Counted from the stretch's first letter, positions 13,246-25,291 are shown. The stretch: DNA of 64,000 nucleotides from Pontederia crassipes (GCA_030549335.1 CM060183.1:22332552-22396551); one strand, 5' to 3'. The notes: generated from the sequence alone by a model not told the origin. Numbers and translations: made by a program.

Positions 13246-15159
13246 GATAAATTTGTAACAACTAAATTTATTAGCAATTTGAACCAAACACGAATAATTA
13301 TTCACCCTCATTCTCATGCATTCCCTTCCCATCTTTTCCTTTCCCATTCTTTACCTTCCCTTCTCTTTAATGAAATTTGAACCAAACAGATCCTTAAAGG
13401 CCACAACATCTGTCTACAATGATCAATTATTTTCTTGCGGCATTTTAAGGGAGTAATAATTTAAGCGCATATGGCAAAACTTTTTACTTGCAATTTTTTT
13501 ATAAAAAAATTTACAAAATCATTTTTTTTGTTTCCTGAATGCTAAATTGATTTTAGAAATTATTAAGACACCTAAATTCAGTCTAAAGTATATTATAAAT
13601 GAGTTACCGAACACGTGGTATGTATGTATCAACTTAAAAGTAAAAGATCAATTATCAAAGTAATAATAATTTTTGAAACTAATCACCCCTTAATCTAATT
13701 TCAAAACTTAAATCACTCATAAAATGACAATGAACTCAGCATGCATAATCAAAAGAAACTGAAAAATCTAGTTAACTCAATTAATAATAGGGTTCAAACA
13801 AATTTTCCTTTAAAATAAAATATAAAATATCTATTATAACAAATTATAACATGAAAAATTATGTAAAAGAGCATCCAAATATATGGTAGAAGAACTCTAA
13901 ACCTCTGGATCGTCGCACGGCACAACTGACGAGTTACTAGACGACTTCTCTCCTTTGAGTGATCTTCTGGCTTCAAGGCATCTTCTCTGCAATGTGGCAT
14001 GACTTCCTAGTCTTCAAGCACCACCATTTTCTATCTCCTAGGGCCTTTATTTATAGCCTCTAGGTGTCCCAAAGATTTTAGTAGAGTTTTGATTTAACGA
14101 GTCTTTTTGTGTTAAGATAAATAAATTTGTATTTGACTCTCGTTGAGTTTTAAAATCATCCATAGCTCTTTTAATTATGAGTAGATATATTTTCTAATTA
14201 TTTACGTGAATATGATAAAGTTTAGAATCGATTTGCATTTAAAATTTTCAAGAAAAGTCAGTGAAATATTCAAATTCAACTTCTTAACACCCTATAACAC
14301 CTTCGCAATGGCCTAAATATGACTTCTCATGGCCCGTAATAGCAATATAACGGTCTTTATAGTGTCCAAATCAAAGTATAAGTATGGACTTCATGGCCCA
14401 TAATATTCTGGTCACGGTCGATTACTCGGGCAAATTTTTAAGTTGAAACTATTATTTTAACGGATTGTTATAGACTTGTAACGTCCCTTCTGTTATGACC
14501 ATTACAACTTTATCACGATCAGTTATATTCAATTTTCTGCCTTGGCAACTTCTACTAATTTGCAATTTTTTACTTTATTTTAATTCCGATTTGAGTGTTG
14601 TTGTGATTCTTTTCTCTTTAATTTTCTACAATAAAACATAAAACTTAGGCAGATTTTTTTGTAAAAGTAAAGGAAATAAGCTCATAAAATTATGAATGCT
14701 ATAAAAAATGAATCGACATGAGATTAACCCCCTCCGCCGCAATGGCGATGGCGTCGACGAAGAGGAGAAAGGGGAGGAAGACTATAGATCCTTTTTTACT
14801 ATATTATTAATTTTTATTGTGCCACACCTAGATTGCAATCTAAAAATCATTTGTAGGTGGTCAAAAGGACATCTTGTGTAAGATTTCAGAGTTAGAGGAT
14901 AATATAGTTACGAAATTAAGTTGGAAGACAATCTTGATATTGATTTAAAGTTGGAGAACGACAAGTGTAATTTACCTCTCCCATCTTAATAGTTTTTTTA
15001 TGTATCAAATTGAAATACAAGAACATCATAGTTCTTAATAGATATTGTGATTGAGGGATCATTCATGTTTTGATCATGAATATATTTAAAAGTTTTATAG
15101 ATCATCCTTATGCTTAATGATAATTATAATTTGAAAATTCTTATATCTGTGTTCTTGAA
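13246..15159. other. AT-rich LTR-like or intergenic DNA
   Basis: No coding sequence was recognised. A pyrimidine-rich stretch at about 13.30-13.39 kb ends near AACCAAACAGATCC, resembling termini of plant MITEs. Between 13.8 and 14.5 kb the minus strand has a TATA-like CTATAAATAAAGG and repeated GGCC/CGTAAC motifs, suggestive of an LTR in minus orientation, but no boundaries could be set. Confidence 0.3.
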
Positions 15160-16650
15160 TGTAAGTGGGAAAATAGCCCTAAATTTTCCTGATGCTATTA
15201 GATACCTATAAATGTCCCTTAAAATTATTTGTTAATTATGATACGTGTAATTTCCAAATTTTCTCATAAAAGAATCAGTGATTTTGGGCTTGAAATCAAG
15301 ACTCTCGACATGGGCGGTCTAGTCCAAGAATGACTGTGATCGAAGGATGGTCAAGCGAATGAAAATTTGACTTTCGATCACATCTGTGAAAATGTTTCAC
15401 AATGATGACGAAGTCAAAACACGATCATGACAACCTCATCACGATCATTATCGAAGGATGAAATAATAGAAAAATGAGATTCGATCATGCTTGTGAAGTT
15501 ATGTTTCATAATCATGACAAACACAATCACGAGCACGACTAATGTGCCTAGGACATGACTGATGATGAGTAGTTTGTATCTTATTTAAACTTATTTTATA
15601 AAGTATATAAATTATGTAGTGATTATTGTTGATTATATATTGCACCTAAATAAACGAAATGCATGCTCAATCATAATTATGTTAAAACCTGAATATTGAG
15701 AGACGTAAACATATTTACTATTTGTTAAAGCATAATGAACTAGTTGATATAGTTAGTTTTAGCCACACATGAAAGTAAAGTGAAGTCAGAAAATAGAGTT
15801 CTTATACTTTGTATGTATGTATCTCTCAAAAATAAAGTTCTTATGTATGGTATGTGTGCTCGTAAGTTCTCTATGGACAAAGGGAGCAATGTGTTTTGAA
15901 GGCCTAGTTAGCTTAAGTGATGATATTGACTTAATTCATCAACTAAGTTAAGATAAAAGATGTTATAAGATAAAGTAGGAATGAAAGAAGTTTAATTTTA
16001 AAATGTATTATGACAAATAAATCAAGTTAAGATGGTGATAAAGAAAGTAAGTTCCAAAAGGATATAAAGAGAAAATTCATCATGCAAAGATAAAAGCAAA
16101 GTAGGAAGAGTGAAAGTCACTTTTATGTGCTTGTGTTATGTAAGCATTTTATGTCCATGATTAATATATGATGTAAGTTGTGATTGACATATAAAAGGTC
16201 ATGTTTAACTCATATTATTTATGCATTTATTTTATCCACATATGAAGATGTATAAGTATATCATGTAGTATATAACATTTAATATTCTAATTGAAAAATC
16301 TTACACCCTAAATTCATTCGGGTAACTACTAAGCTCATGATAAAAAGTCATACATGACATATATAGGACTTAATAAAGTCATAATGTAGTAGTAGATTCT
16401 ATTAGACTATTATGTTAAAGATGTTTTCATGAACAATTAATCTATTGCTTATTAGTGATGATATAATGAACTTAACTTTTTTTTATGAAATCTTCCGTTG
16501 TAATATATGTGAATTATTTTATATGATCATGTGATGACAAACGGATTAGTCCACTGAGAATTTTTCTAATTGCTCTCAATTTTTTTGTGAAGTTTCGAAC
16601 CGTTACATGTGGCATTGTAGGAATGACGTTTTTAACTTTAAGGTAACCTT
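15160..16650 (+). repeat. LTR-like repeat, copy 1 (related to 57.5-59.8 kb)
   Basis: Stretches at 15295-15345 and 15690-15760 align with 58615-58655 and 58860-58925. Shared pieces include ATCAAGAC...TTCCAAG-type sequence and AAGCATAATGAACTAGTT versus AAGCATAATGAACCCAGTT. The two regions are colinear, pointing to one gypsy-type LTR family in the same orientation. Boundaries of this copy are not resolved. Confidence 0.5.
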
Positions 16651-16781
16651 GCTGTCCTTGGAGAAAAAAATACTCATGTTTAAATTTAAAATAAGATAAT
16701 TAATAAATGCACATTCAAATTATGATTATATGCAAAAGTATTGGGTGAAGAAATTGTTTAATTTTCTGTTATTTTAATAAG

Positions 16782-17167
16782 TGTTGATAATGCCTTGAAT
16801 CTGAACCCAATGTGTCCCCTTATGCAATCAGGCGCTTCAGCAGATTTCCCTTGCGGAGGTTGCAAGGGGGAGGAGCCCCCTGAGCGAAATTTTTAGGGGT
16901 ATTCTGTATGTGATTCGAATTTGATTTATTTCCTTATCACGAGATAGATGTCTTATTTTTGAGAATTAATTTAGAGTCCCAGTCGGTCTCTAATTCCTAT
17001 CATCTATTAAAGGGAGTGCCTATATAAACTCCATAGGGGGTCCAAAGAGACTTCAATATGATCTTATAATCTTCTTCTGTTTCTTCCATCTAATACAATT
17101 CTGCGTCGCGTTAAATTTCTCGGATTTTCTCGCGGTGCATAATTTCTCTCGTGCAGGAATCCTAACA
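16782..17167 (+). mobile_element. Solo LTR of an LTR retrotransposon
   Basis: The 386-bp block starts TGTTGATAATGCC and ends GAATCCTAACA, so it has TG...CA ends within a short inverted repeat (TGTTG/TAACA). It is flanked by identical 5-bp ATAAG at 16777-16781 and 17168-17172, the expected TSD. An internal TATA-like CCTATATAAACTCC lies near 17020. No internal coding region adjoins it, so it most likely arose by LTR-LTR recombination. A caveat is that the bases just after it (TTATCATGTGC) also resemble an initiator-Met primer site weakly. Confidence 0.7.
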
Positions 17168-17199
17168 ATAAGTTATCATGTGCTAAAAATATTATAAAA

Positions 17200-17657
17200 G
17201 ATAGTACGCAACATCTTTCATCTTTTAACTCGTTGTGAAAAATGTTCTTTTCACCATTGATCGCCCATTTTTTTATCGCTGGGATGATGTGGTGTCCACA
17301 CAACATATTCTCTTTACTCCATGTGAGCATTTAGCTGACGTGACATTGTTAAAAGAAGGTCCCCCCCTGATGAAAGACGCACAGGGGGCGAAACCCCTCC
17401 CTCCTCTACGAAGGTCGCAGGGGTGGCGTGCAAAGGTCACAAGGAGGAGGGGGGCAAACGGCCCTTGTGCGACCTTCGTCGACGAGGAAAGATAAATTTT
17501 ATTTTTTTAATAATGCCACATTAACTAAATGCTTGTAAGAAGGAGAGAGAATATGTTGTGTGGGCACCATGTCATCCCAACGATCGAAAAATGGGTGATC
17601 AGCGGTGAAAAGAATATTCCATGCAACGAGTTAAAAGATAGAGAGCATTCGTATTAC
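17200..17657. mobile_element. Long-terminal-inverted-repeat element (foldback / MULE-like MITE)
   Basis: The first about 150 bases (17200-17350) are the imperfect reverse complement of the last about 150 (17505-17657). The arms share CTTTTAACTCGTT, TCTTTTCACC, CACACAACATATTCTCT and AGCATTTAG in order. The GC-rich loop (17355-17495) has a second perfect 12-bp inverted repeat, ACGAAGGTCGCA / TGCGACCTTCGT. Candidate 9-bp flanks are only 6/9 identical, so Mutator affiliation is tentative. No protein is encoded. Confidence 0.7.
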
Positions 17658-17848
17658 AAATTAAAATTGGAGGGTATCTCTGAATAAACATCAAAGTTGA
17701 AAGGCATTTGGTGTAATTTACTCCATCCTGAGTATTAACGTAATAAATGCTAAGATTAAAATAAATATGAAATAAGAAATAGAAAGTCAATTTTTGTATT
17801 TCACTACACATGCAAATTGGCAGTACATATTGTGGAGTTCTGATGAGC

Positions 17849-18029
17849 AATGTTATCAAAATTTGACCGGACTGGCCGGTTCAATCGGTTCAATAGCGAA
17901 TCGGTCGGTAATTCAGTTTGATTTGATATCAAAACCATTTTTATGTTGAACTGGACAAAACCGATTGAACCGATGATTGAACCAGGCCAGTTGAAACGGT
18001 TCAACCCGGTTCAATTCAAGTTTTGAACA
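17849..18029. repeat. GGTTCAA/CCGGTT-rich inverted repeat (MITE-like)
   Basis: The left part (TTATCAAAATTTGACCGG, then CCGGTTCAATCGGTTC) is roughly inverted at the right part (GGTTCAACCCGGTTCAATTC, then AAGTTTTGAACAA). Repeats of this composition are common in plant genomes as short hAT-like MITEs. A TSD was not found. Confidence 0.45.
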
Positions 18030-18287
18030 ATAAAATTTAAAAAATGATAAAAATAGGAAAGTTAAGAAAAGGAAAAAGTAAAAGAATATAAGAAAGGTAA
18101 AAAAAAGTAGAGAATCTGGTATTATTTTCGGGTGACTTTTGATTCTTTATTTTTTTTCATCTATAAAGTAATACAAGGCATCATTATTTTTTTACCATTA
18201 ATTCTCATAAAACTTTTTATTTTATTTTATTCATTATTTGTTCGCTTAATTTTTTTAAGTATAACATATAAAATAAAAAAAATCAAT

Positions 18288-18620
18288 TATATCTTTTTAT
18301 TAAGTCGTGAACGAGTCGGAGTGGTTCCTATCAGTGAGAAAATGGTAGAGAATCGTTTGAGATGGTTTGGTCATGTTCAGAGAAGACCATTAAATGCGCC
18401 AGTAAGAAGAGTAGATCAAATAATCTGGAGTTCGATTAAAAGAGGGAGAGGGAGACCAAGGCGGACACTTGGCGAACTAATAGAGCAAGATCTATTGGTG
18501 AATAATATACCGAAAGGTTTGATTACTAATAGAGCGGAATGACGTCGTATGATTCATGTAGCCGATCCCACCTAGTGGGATAAGGCTTTGTTATTGTTGT
18601 TGTATATCTTTTTATTAAGT
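18288..18620 (+). mobile_element. 5'-truncated RTE-clade LINE insertion with 18-bp TSD
   Basis: The insert (18306-18602) is flanked by a perfect 18-bp duplication, TATATCTTTTTATTAAGT, at 18288-18305 and 18603-18620. It encodes the C-terminal end of an RTE-type reverse-transcriptase protein: MVENRLRWFGHVQRRP and then RGRGRPRRTL are typical of the region after the polymerase. The 3' tail reads GATCCCACCTAGTGGGATAAG and ends in TTG repeats rather than poly(A), as in plant RTE elements. It is a dead-on-arrival truncated copy; the TSD identity suggests a fairly recent insertion. Confidence 0.9.
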
Positions 18621-19343
18621 ACACTGTTAAATAAACTTAGGGCAAATATTTTATTCCCCTAATAGAATAAAAATATTTTTTTGCGCGAGATTCTATTAGG
18701 GCAAAAAATATAATCAGTATGTTATTATTTTAGTTTTTTATTTTCTTAATTATATAATAATTATCATAATATTATATATTTAATACACATTAAAAATTTG
18801 GTCGACTCAATCCGAGTGGGTCATGCTAAAAAAATGTACCGAGTAAGTCTAAGTGCCTTCAATTTTATATTTATTTTTCTATTATTTTTTATTTTTTATT
18901 TTAAGCTTTTAATGATGGACCGCGATTGAACATTTGGAAAGTTGAATAACTTTGTTTGAAAGTTTTGAAAAGTTAGATGACCATGTAGATACAAAATTAA
19001 GTTTGAACGCAGTAGAGAGAAAAAAATGCTATGGGATAAAATAATTTAAAAATCCTTTTTAGTTCTCTTATTATTTTCAAATCAATAGTTTTACGGACAA
19101 ATTCCAATGATCCTATTAACTTTTATTTTTTACAAGCCTAGTCAATGGTTCAATTAAACACATTATATATAAGTTTGAAGTCGGTCCACCATCAAGTCTA
19201 AAGTCTAATTAATCTGATTAACTCGTCTCTAACAAGTGGGACACTAACAAAAAAATTATATTTATGGACATTCAAACTAGCTTAAATCTTATTTAACAGA
19301 GGAGAAATTACTTATCAGTCATGCCATCTCAACTCACTCTATT
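18621..19343. other. AT-rich intergenic DNA
   Basis: No gene, repeat boundary or RNA was recognised in this stretch between the RTE insertion and the CACTA element. Confidence 0.5.
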
Positions 19344-20814
19344 CACTACAAGAAAATTTGATTTTTTCGACGGTCGCTACAGTCGAAAATTTTGCGAAAT
19401 CCGTCGAAAAATAAAGTTTTCGACGATTACGATCTGTCGAAAAAATACTCGTCGCAAACATTTTTTCGTCGAGCGAGAGATATCCGTCAAAAGTTCAGAC
19501 GGTTGTACCATCGGTAGTTCAGATGGTTGCACCTGTCTGAAGATTCAAATGGCTACACTCGTCTAAAGATTCAGACGGCGGTGACCGTCAAAACATTTCG
19601 GTGGTCGCAACCGTTGAAACGTTTCGGCGGTCGCGACCATTGAAAAATTCCGACAGTGGAAACCGTCGAAAGTTTGGACAAATATGCATTTTTTCGACGG
19701 CCTAAGCCGTCTGAGACAACGTATAAAATAATAAAAAAATTGGTCGTGCGCAGCCATTTCGGACAGCGAGGCAGCCGAATCAGGCTGCCATGCGACAGAT
19801 CTGCCGCTAGGCGGCCGATCCAGGCCGAGCGCGGCCGGATCATGCCGCCAACGGCAGATCCGTCGCCATGCGGCCGATCCAGGCTGTATGCGGCTGGATT
19901 AGGCCGCCAACGGCCGGGTCAGGCCGCTAGCGCGAGTGAGAGAGGGTCGCCGGCCACAGGGGAGAGAGAAAGGGAGAGGGGGTCGCCGGGAGGGTCGGAA
20001 GTCATCGTCGTCCGGGACGGAAGTCGTCGCACCGATGACAAAGAGAGAGAGAGGAGAGAAAGAAAGAGGTAGAGAGATCAGTAGAGGAAAAAAAAGAACG
20101 CGTGAATAAGTAGGCAGAAAAAGAAAGTGGGGAGCGGGAAAAGAAAAAAAAAGGCGGGGGAGTGTGACGGGATTATTTTTTAATTGTCGGCCGTTTGGAC
20201 CGCCGCAAAGTTCAATAATAAAATATTATTTTTACGTTACCGACGGTCCGAAAAGTCGGTAATTATAATAATAAAATATTGATTATATTATATATTATGA
20301 TATATAAGATTATAATATTTAATTATTTTTATGGTTACCGACGGTCCGGACCGTCGAAAGTTTCTACGGTTCAAATAGTCAGTAATTATAATAATAATAT
20401 ACTAATTATATTGTATATTATGATATATAAGATTATAATATTTAATTATTTTTATGGTTACCAACAGTCCGGACCGTCGAAAGTTTCAACGGTTCAAACA
20501 GTCGATAATTATAATAATAAAATACTAATTATATTATATATTATGATACATAAGATTATAATATTTGATTATTTTTACGGTTACTGACGGTCCGGACCGT
20601 CGGAATTTGCCACAGATTGGAAGCCGTCGAAAATTTCGATGCTCCAAACCGTCAGAAAATAAAATAATAGTATAATAAATTTCATAATTTATTTTTTTTA
20701 TTTTCGACGGTATGGACCATCAAAAGTTCCGACGGATTGCTATCCGTCACAAATTGCGACGGATTTTATTCCGTCGAAAATGGCCCGTCGAAAAATCTCA
20801 ATTTTCTTATAGTG
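19344..20814. mobile_element. Non-autonomous CACTA (En/Spm) transposon
   Basis: The 1,471-bp element begins CACTACAAGAAAATTTG and ends CAATTTTCTTATAGTG, giving imperfect terminal inverted repeats CACTA(C/T)AAGAAAATT. It is flanked by a 3-bp TSD ATT (19341-19343 and 20815-20817), as expected for CACTA elements. Subterminal regions carry many copies of TCGAC/CGTCGAAA in both orientations, the usual transposase-binding organisation. The interior has a GC-rich block (about 19745-19940) with repeats of CGGCCGATCCAGGC-type sequence and a 123-bp minisatellite. The open frames at 19656-20072 and 20279-20587 are repeat-derived; no transposase is encoded, so mobility would need an autonomous partner. 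Confidence 0.93.
20279..20610. repeat. 123-bp minisatellite with palindromic core inside the CACTA element
   Basis: Three tandem units start near 20280, 20403 and 20526 (period 123). Each has an AT-rich part (TATATTATGATATATAAG) followed by a GC-rich part. In the first and third units the GC part contains a perfect 16-bp palindrome, GACGGTCCGGACCGTC, at 20340-20355 and 20586-20601; the second unit has one arm mutated. Confidence 0.9.
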
Positions 20815-20922
20815 ATTAACTTTGATCATTAGGATATGAGATGGAATAATGGATATGAGAGGCTAAGGTTGACAAACCTTAACCAGTGTGTTTATTAGAA
20901 CAAGGATTTGATCCTTGGCTTC

Positions 20923-21340
20923 TATGGGTGTTCAACTCATGAACAAATCCGATTCAATCCGATCAAATTTGGTCAGATCGGGTTGGGTCAAGAGGGCTGA
21001 GGGGTTGAATTCGACCCAACTCGACTCAGTTCGGATCGGATCAGATTGGGTGAATTTTTTAAAATAATTTTCCTTATTGATTTTATATTTTATTTAGTAT
21101 AAAAATTATTTTAAAAGCATAAAATAAGTTTTCTAACTATTTACTATTATTTTTGTACTTAAAATATTTTATTTCAATTTTTAAATTTTTTTAAATCAAA
21201 TCTAACTTGATTTTGAATAAAAAATCTTGAATTGATCGGGTCGGGTCATGTCGACTCGGGTTGAAAAAATTCAATCCTACCCGATCCGACCCGACGTTTG
21301 GGTCAGTTCACGGGTCGATCTGACTCGGTTAACACTCTTA
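20923..21340. mobile_element. hAT-type MITE, GGGTC-rich family, copy 1
   Basis: The termini TATGGGTGTTCAAC and GTTAACACTCTTA are imperfect inverted repeats. Flanking octamers TTGGCTTC (20915-20922) and TTAGTTTC (21341-21348) differ by two transitions, consistent with an old 8-bp TSD. Both ends are rich in GGGTC/GACCC-type repeats and the centre is AT-rich, as in copies at 29419 and 51051. Confidence 0.75.
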
Positions 21341-24300
21341 TTAGTTTCCCATCACTTGTAGTGTGACCGTTTCTTTTTTTTATTTATTTTTGGGTGGAAC
21401 GAAGGTATATGTGTCTTCAAACTATAAACAATTATTTGGCATCGGACCCTCATTATAGTTATTTTCTAGCTAGGAGCTTCATCGCCTTTTGGTCGGTCCA
21501 AAATCGCAAGCTTGTTAACTTTCTAGCCGTGGACGGGGGGATGAGCACATGGACGTGCCCTTGAGCTCCACAAACACCACAATTTCCTGTGGACATGTTG
21601 CTGTTGCTGTTGATGAACAGTCACTCCGGCGGACGTACTTGGGAGCGGTGTTCCATTGGGTCCCCGTACCAATTAACTCGCATTTTTTTTCTCTGTTTCG
21701 TTACTAACATTTAATTCTATTAACGGAATAGCAAGAAAAATGTTTAAATCGCCTAACATAATCTCGAATTCCATTTATCCTGAGGGGAATAATAATAATA
21801 ATGACAAATAATTTAGACATATTATTATTGTGTAAGATTAGTTCTCAAGGCGAAAGATAGTTTATCTCTCCTTTTCGCTTGGTTAAAAAAAGGTAATTAC
21901 TTTATTGGATTAGTAAAAAAGTTGATCTTTAACTCAAATTAAAGAGTTTAAGCAAAAGCAGTTAGCCTTCTGATCCAGTGCTAAAATATATATTTGGTAA
22001 AGTAAAAAAGTAGAAGTATTTTCTAACTTTTATATATTATTCATCAAGCGTGTAATGTTCTTAAAATTCATTATCCTTCTATATGACAATTAGGCTCATT
22101 TTGTACATGCATCATATTCGTAGCAAATAATAATAAAAAAAATCAACCTTCATATGATATACGGTGCAAAATCTAAATAAATATTCTTTCCGACGGGCGA
22201 GGATGTCCGGCGAGGAGGTCGCGACTAGTTTCAAGACAAGAAGCGAGGTCGTCTTGTCTACTTCGGGAGGTTGACAAGAACGTGTGTGGCGGCTTGACTG
22301 GGAGCAAAAAGGATGATGGAGGGCCAGTGAGCAAAAAGGTCACAAGGAGGCAAGAAGCAAGGTCGTTCAATCAGTCGCATTCCACGAGGAGAGAGAACAA
22401 TAGGGCATATAAGTGCTCCCTATATTTGAAACAATCGGGTGTTTGAATGGCATCAAACCAGACGATTTGTATAGTATGGGGGGGGGGGGTCTGAACCATG
22501 CGCCCATCAATATGTCGTCCAATTTAGATCCAATGGCTCATAAGATAGGCAGAATGCTCCCTAAATGATTAGGGAGCATGGTCATTAAATTCTTAATAAT
22601 AATAATAATAAATAGTTCTAATGATTTAATTCTCATGTGAAATTGTATCATCACGAATATTGTCATCATATGTGTCATTGTTCTTAGTTATCGAACTCAG
22701 ATACATGTGACATTCATGTACAAAAAAATAAAATTTTCTTTTACTAATTGATACTCGGTATGTAAGATAATATAAATGGATATAAATTCATTATAAAAAC
22801 AAATCAAACTTAATTAATCTTATTCATTGAACAATGATAAGAGAATAACAAATAATCAAATGCGTTGCTACTATTACTACTACTAATGGGAGCTCTTCAA
22901 TTTTTATTAAAAGTACCCATGACACTTTCATACAATTCTTCAACTCAAGAGGTAATCAAGTCAACATCAAAGATACTTTTAACCTAAGAAGTGGTCATGA
23001 TTTTCTATATATTGAAGTAAGCATTACACATCAATCCCAAAGTAGGACAGTTTAAATCTAAGCAAAAGGCAAATTCAAGTGGCAACTAGAACACACAACT
23101 TTCCATGTATTATGATTTTTGTTGTATTACCTATTTAACTATTTTGAAAGCTTCAATTTAACAAAATCCGTTGTAAGGGTGAAAAAATATTTAACAATGT
23201 AATCAAATCATGGGAAACTGAATTTGAAACACAGGCTAAGTGGAATATGCTCGATCGAGATTTCTTTTCTTCTTCTTTGGCCAAATTATCAAGCATCTTG
23301 AGTTGAGTTGTCGACAGTGTGCATGAGTACTCCTATCCGTAGATGAAACCTAGAGCGGTTATTTCAAATCCAAGTCAAATAAAAAACGGTCAGGTTGAAT
23401 TTGGCGTAGCAGCAATGGGTTGAAAAAACACTATAGAATCTGTATTGGGTTCAGTCAAACTGAATTTTGACACAATCTGAATTCAACTTCTTTACTTAGT
23501 AAGTCGTGCTCTTAGGTCACAAACCTAGGGGACTTCTTCATGGATTATAAGGGAACATTCAAGTGAGAATTGTTTTTCTTAAAGTTGGCCAATTAAATCT
23601 ATTAAGAATCATATCAAAAATTGAATTTAAAATTTGTATATATCTTCACTAGCATACTATTTTAATTTGGGGACTCTAGACGAACATCTTCACAATTCTA
23701 TATTGACTTTGTAAGAAATTTGGTGTTTGTGTCTTCAAGGGATAACTGAGATCCCCCTAATGTCAAAAGCACTTTTGCAAATGCATTGAGGAAGAAGAGA
23801 AGGAGGCAAAGGAGAAGGAAAATTTTAAGAGGAAGAAATTTATTATTTCTAGTGAGGGAGAATTGAGAGAAAAAAGAGGTCAATTTATAGGAATAATTCC
23901 AATTTATTAAGTTCCAATCAAGTAAAAAAAATTAATTATGACTTTAATTAATTTTGAGCACTTTGTTGGAACATAAATTTAACATTGAGTTTAATATGAA
24001 CATAATTATACAATTATGGATTGTCAAATTAAGGCCTAAATAAAATTATCAAAATATTTATGGACATATTAATTAATATGAAATTATATTTGTAGAAACC
24101 AAAACGTGTAAGGTGTATATATATACTAAAAATTGTATAAAGTTTAAGGGGTATATATGTGTGCATGTATATATAAAAGGTGTATGTATATGCAAAAAAG
24201 TGTATAAAAGTTAAAAGGTGTATATGTGTTCATATATCAAAAGGTTCATAAGAATGAAATAGTATACACACAAACATTAAAAGGTGATTCAAATATATAA

Positions 24301-25037
24301 AGATGAAAGGGTGCATCTCAATGGTTTATGGTGGGTGCAACTTCAAACCTCTTATTTCTACTATAAAGTCTACAAAACATACAATAATTTGGATGAAATC
24401 AATTTGATTGATTTTTTTCTCTTTAACAACTTGTGGTATCATTTTGAAAATTCATTTCATCAAGTGTTCTTCATTATAAGAAGACGATAAACAACTAATT
24501 CATTATTGAAAGAGAAACTGTAAGTTTTCTCAATTCATATTATTAAATGATTTGACATAATTCGATATGATTTTACTAGTTCAGTTCTTTCACACTTATC
24601 CTAACTAATTTATTATTTTTTTCCTTGTCTTTCTTTTGTTTAATCAAACTCTTATCCCTTCTCGACTTCAATTATTCTTTATTTTCAAAATATTTATGAA
24701 ATTAAATAAGTAAATAAATATTTTGTTCTCTTATTTAATTAAATCAAAAGTTTTAGGGTTGTCACAAACCAAAGTTATAATCCTTGTTTTATCGATAATT
24801 ATATTTTATCGATTACATTTTTTCCTTCCTATTACTTTTGCTTTCGTCAGTGTTTAATCTTGGCCTGCCGTACAATAAGTCGTGGTTGAGAGAACAAACG
24901 GAAAGTGTGACCATGGATCCGAATATCCTTTTATATCACCTAAAAGAAAAAAAAGTTTGATGGATATTTTACTTTGCACTTTATTTTTTATGGTATAAAA
25001 GATAAATGACAAGGCTAAAGTGATAAAGAAATAGGGT
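21341..25037. other. Intergenic DNA, mostly featureless
   Basis: No gene was recognised. The stretch 21.48-21.66 kb is GC-richer and unassigned. At 22.18-22.37 kb a GC-richer piece repeats AAGAAGCGAGGTCGT / AAGAAGCAAGGTCGT. A run of about ten G lies near 22480. The minus-strand 61-codon frame at 23698-23883 has a hydrophobic Leu-rich centre (LLLCLLLFFLNAF), but nothing else supports a gene. At 24.10-24.29 kb there are irregular repeats of AAGGTGTATAT. Confidence 0.4.
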
Positions 25038-25042
25038 CTAAA

Positions 25043-25275
25043 TGTAACATCCCCCGTGCAAGTCAAGATATTATTCGCTTCGGGCTCTCGGTCCGCACAA
25101 ATTTAAACACGTCTTGATAGATGAAGGGGGTAGTTACATATAAGCTCATAATCACCTTCGTATTTTGACCATGTGAGATTATTTAATGAAACCATCTTGA
25201 TCCTTAGATCTCGTGTCTGATCATGTGGGACTATTTAATGAAACTATTTTGATCCTTAGACCTCAGGTCATTACA
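25043..25275 (-). repeat. Left (3') LTR of the TRIM-like element
   Basis: This LTR is 233 bp long, against 182 bp in the right copy. The extra length is a tandem duplication of about 52 bp: CATGTGAGATTATTTAATGA at 25170 and CATGTGGGACTATTTAATGA at 25222. Removing one duplicate gives the same length as the right copy to within a base. Confidence 0.85.
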
Positions 25276-25291
25276 ATCTCCCCCATAAAAA

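Noticed and set aside
19656-20587. Open frames of 138 and 102 codons inside the CACTA element
   Set aside because: They translate GC-rich and minisatellite repeats; the 41-residue periodicity mirrors the 123-bp DNA repeat and no transposase motif is present.
23698-23883. 61-codon frame resembling a small secreted or membrane peptide
   Set aside because: A hydrophobic Leu/Phe stretch is expected from a GAAGAAGGAG-type purine run read on the opposite strand; no further support.
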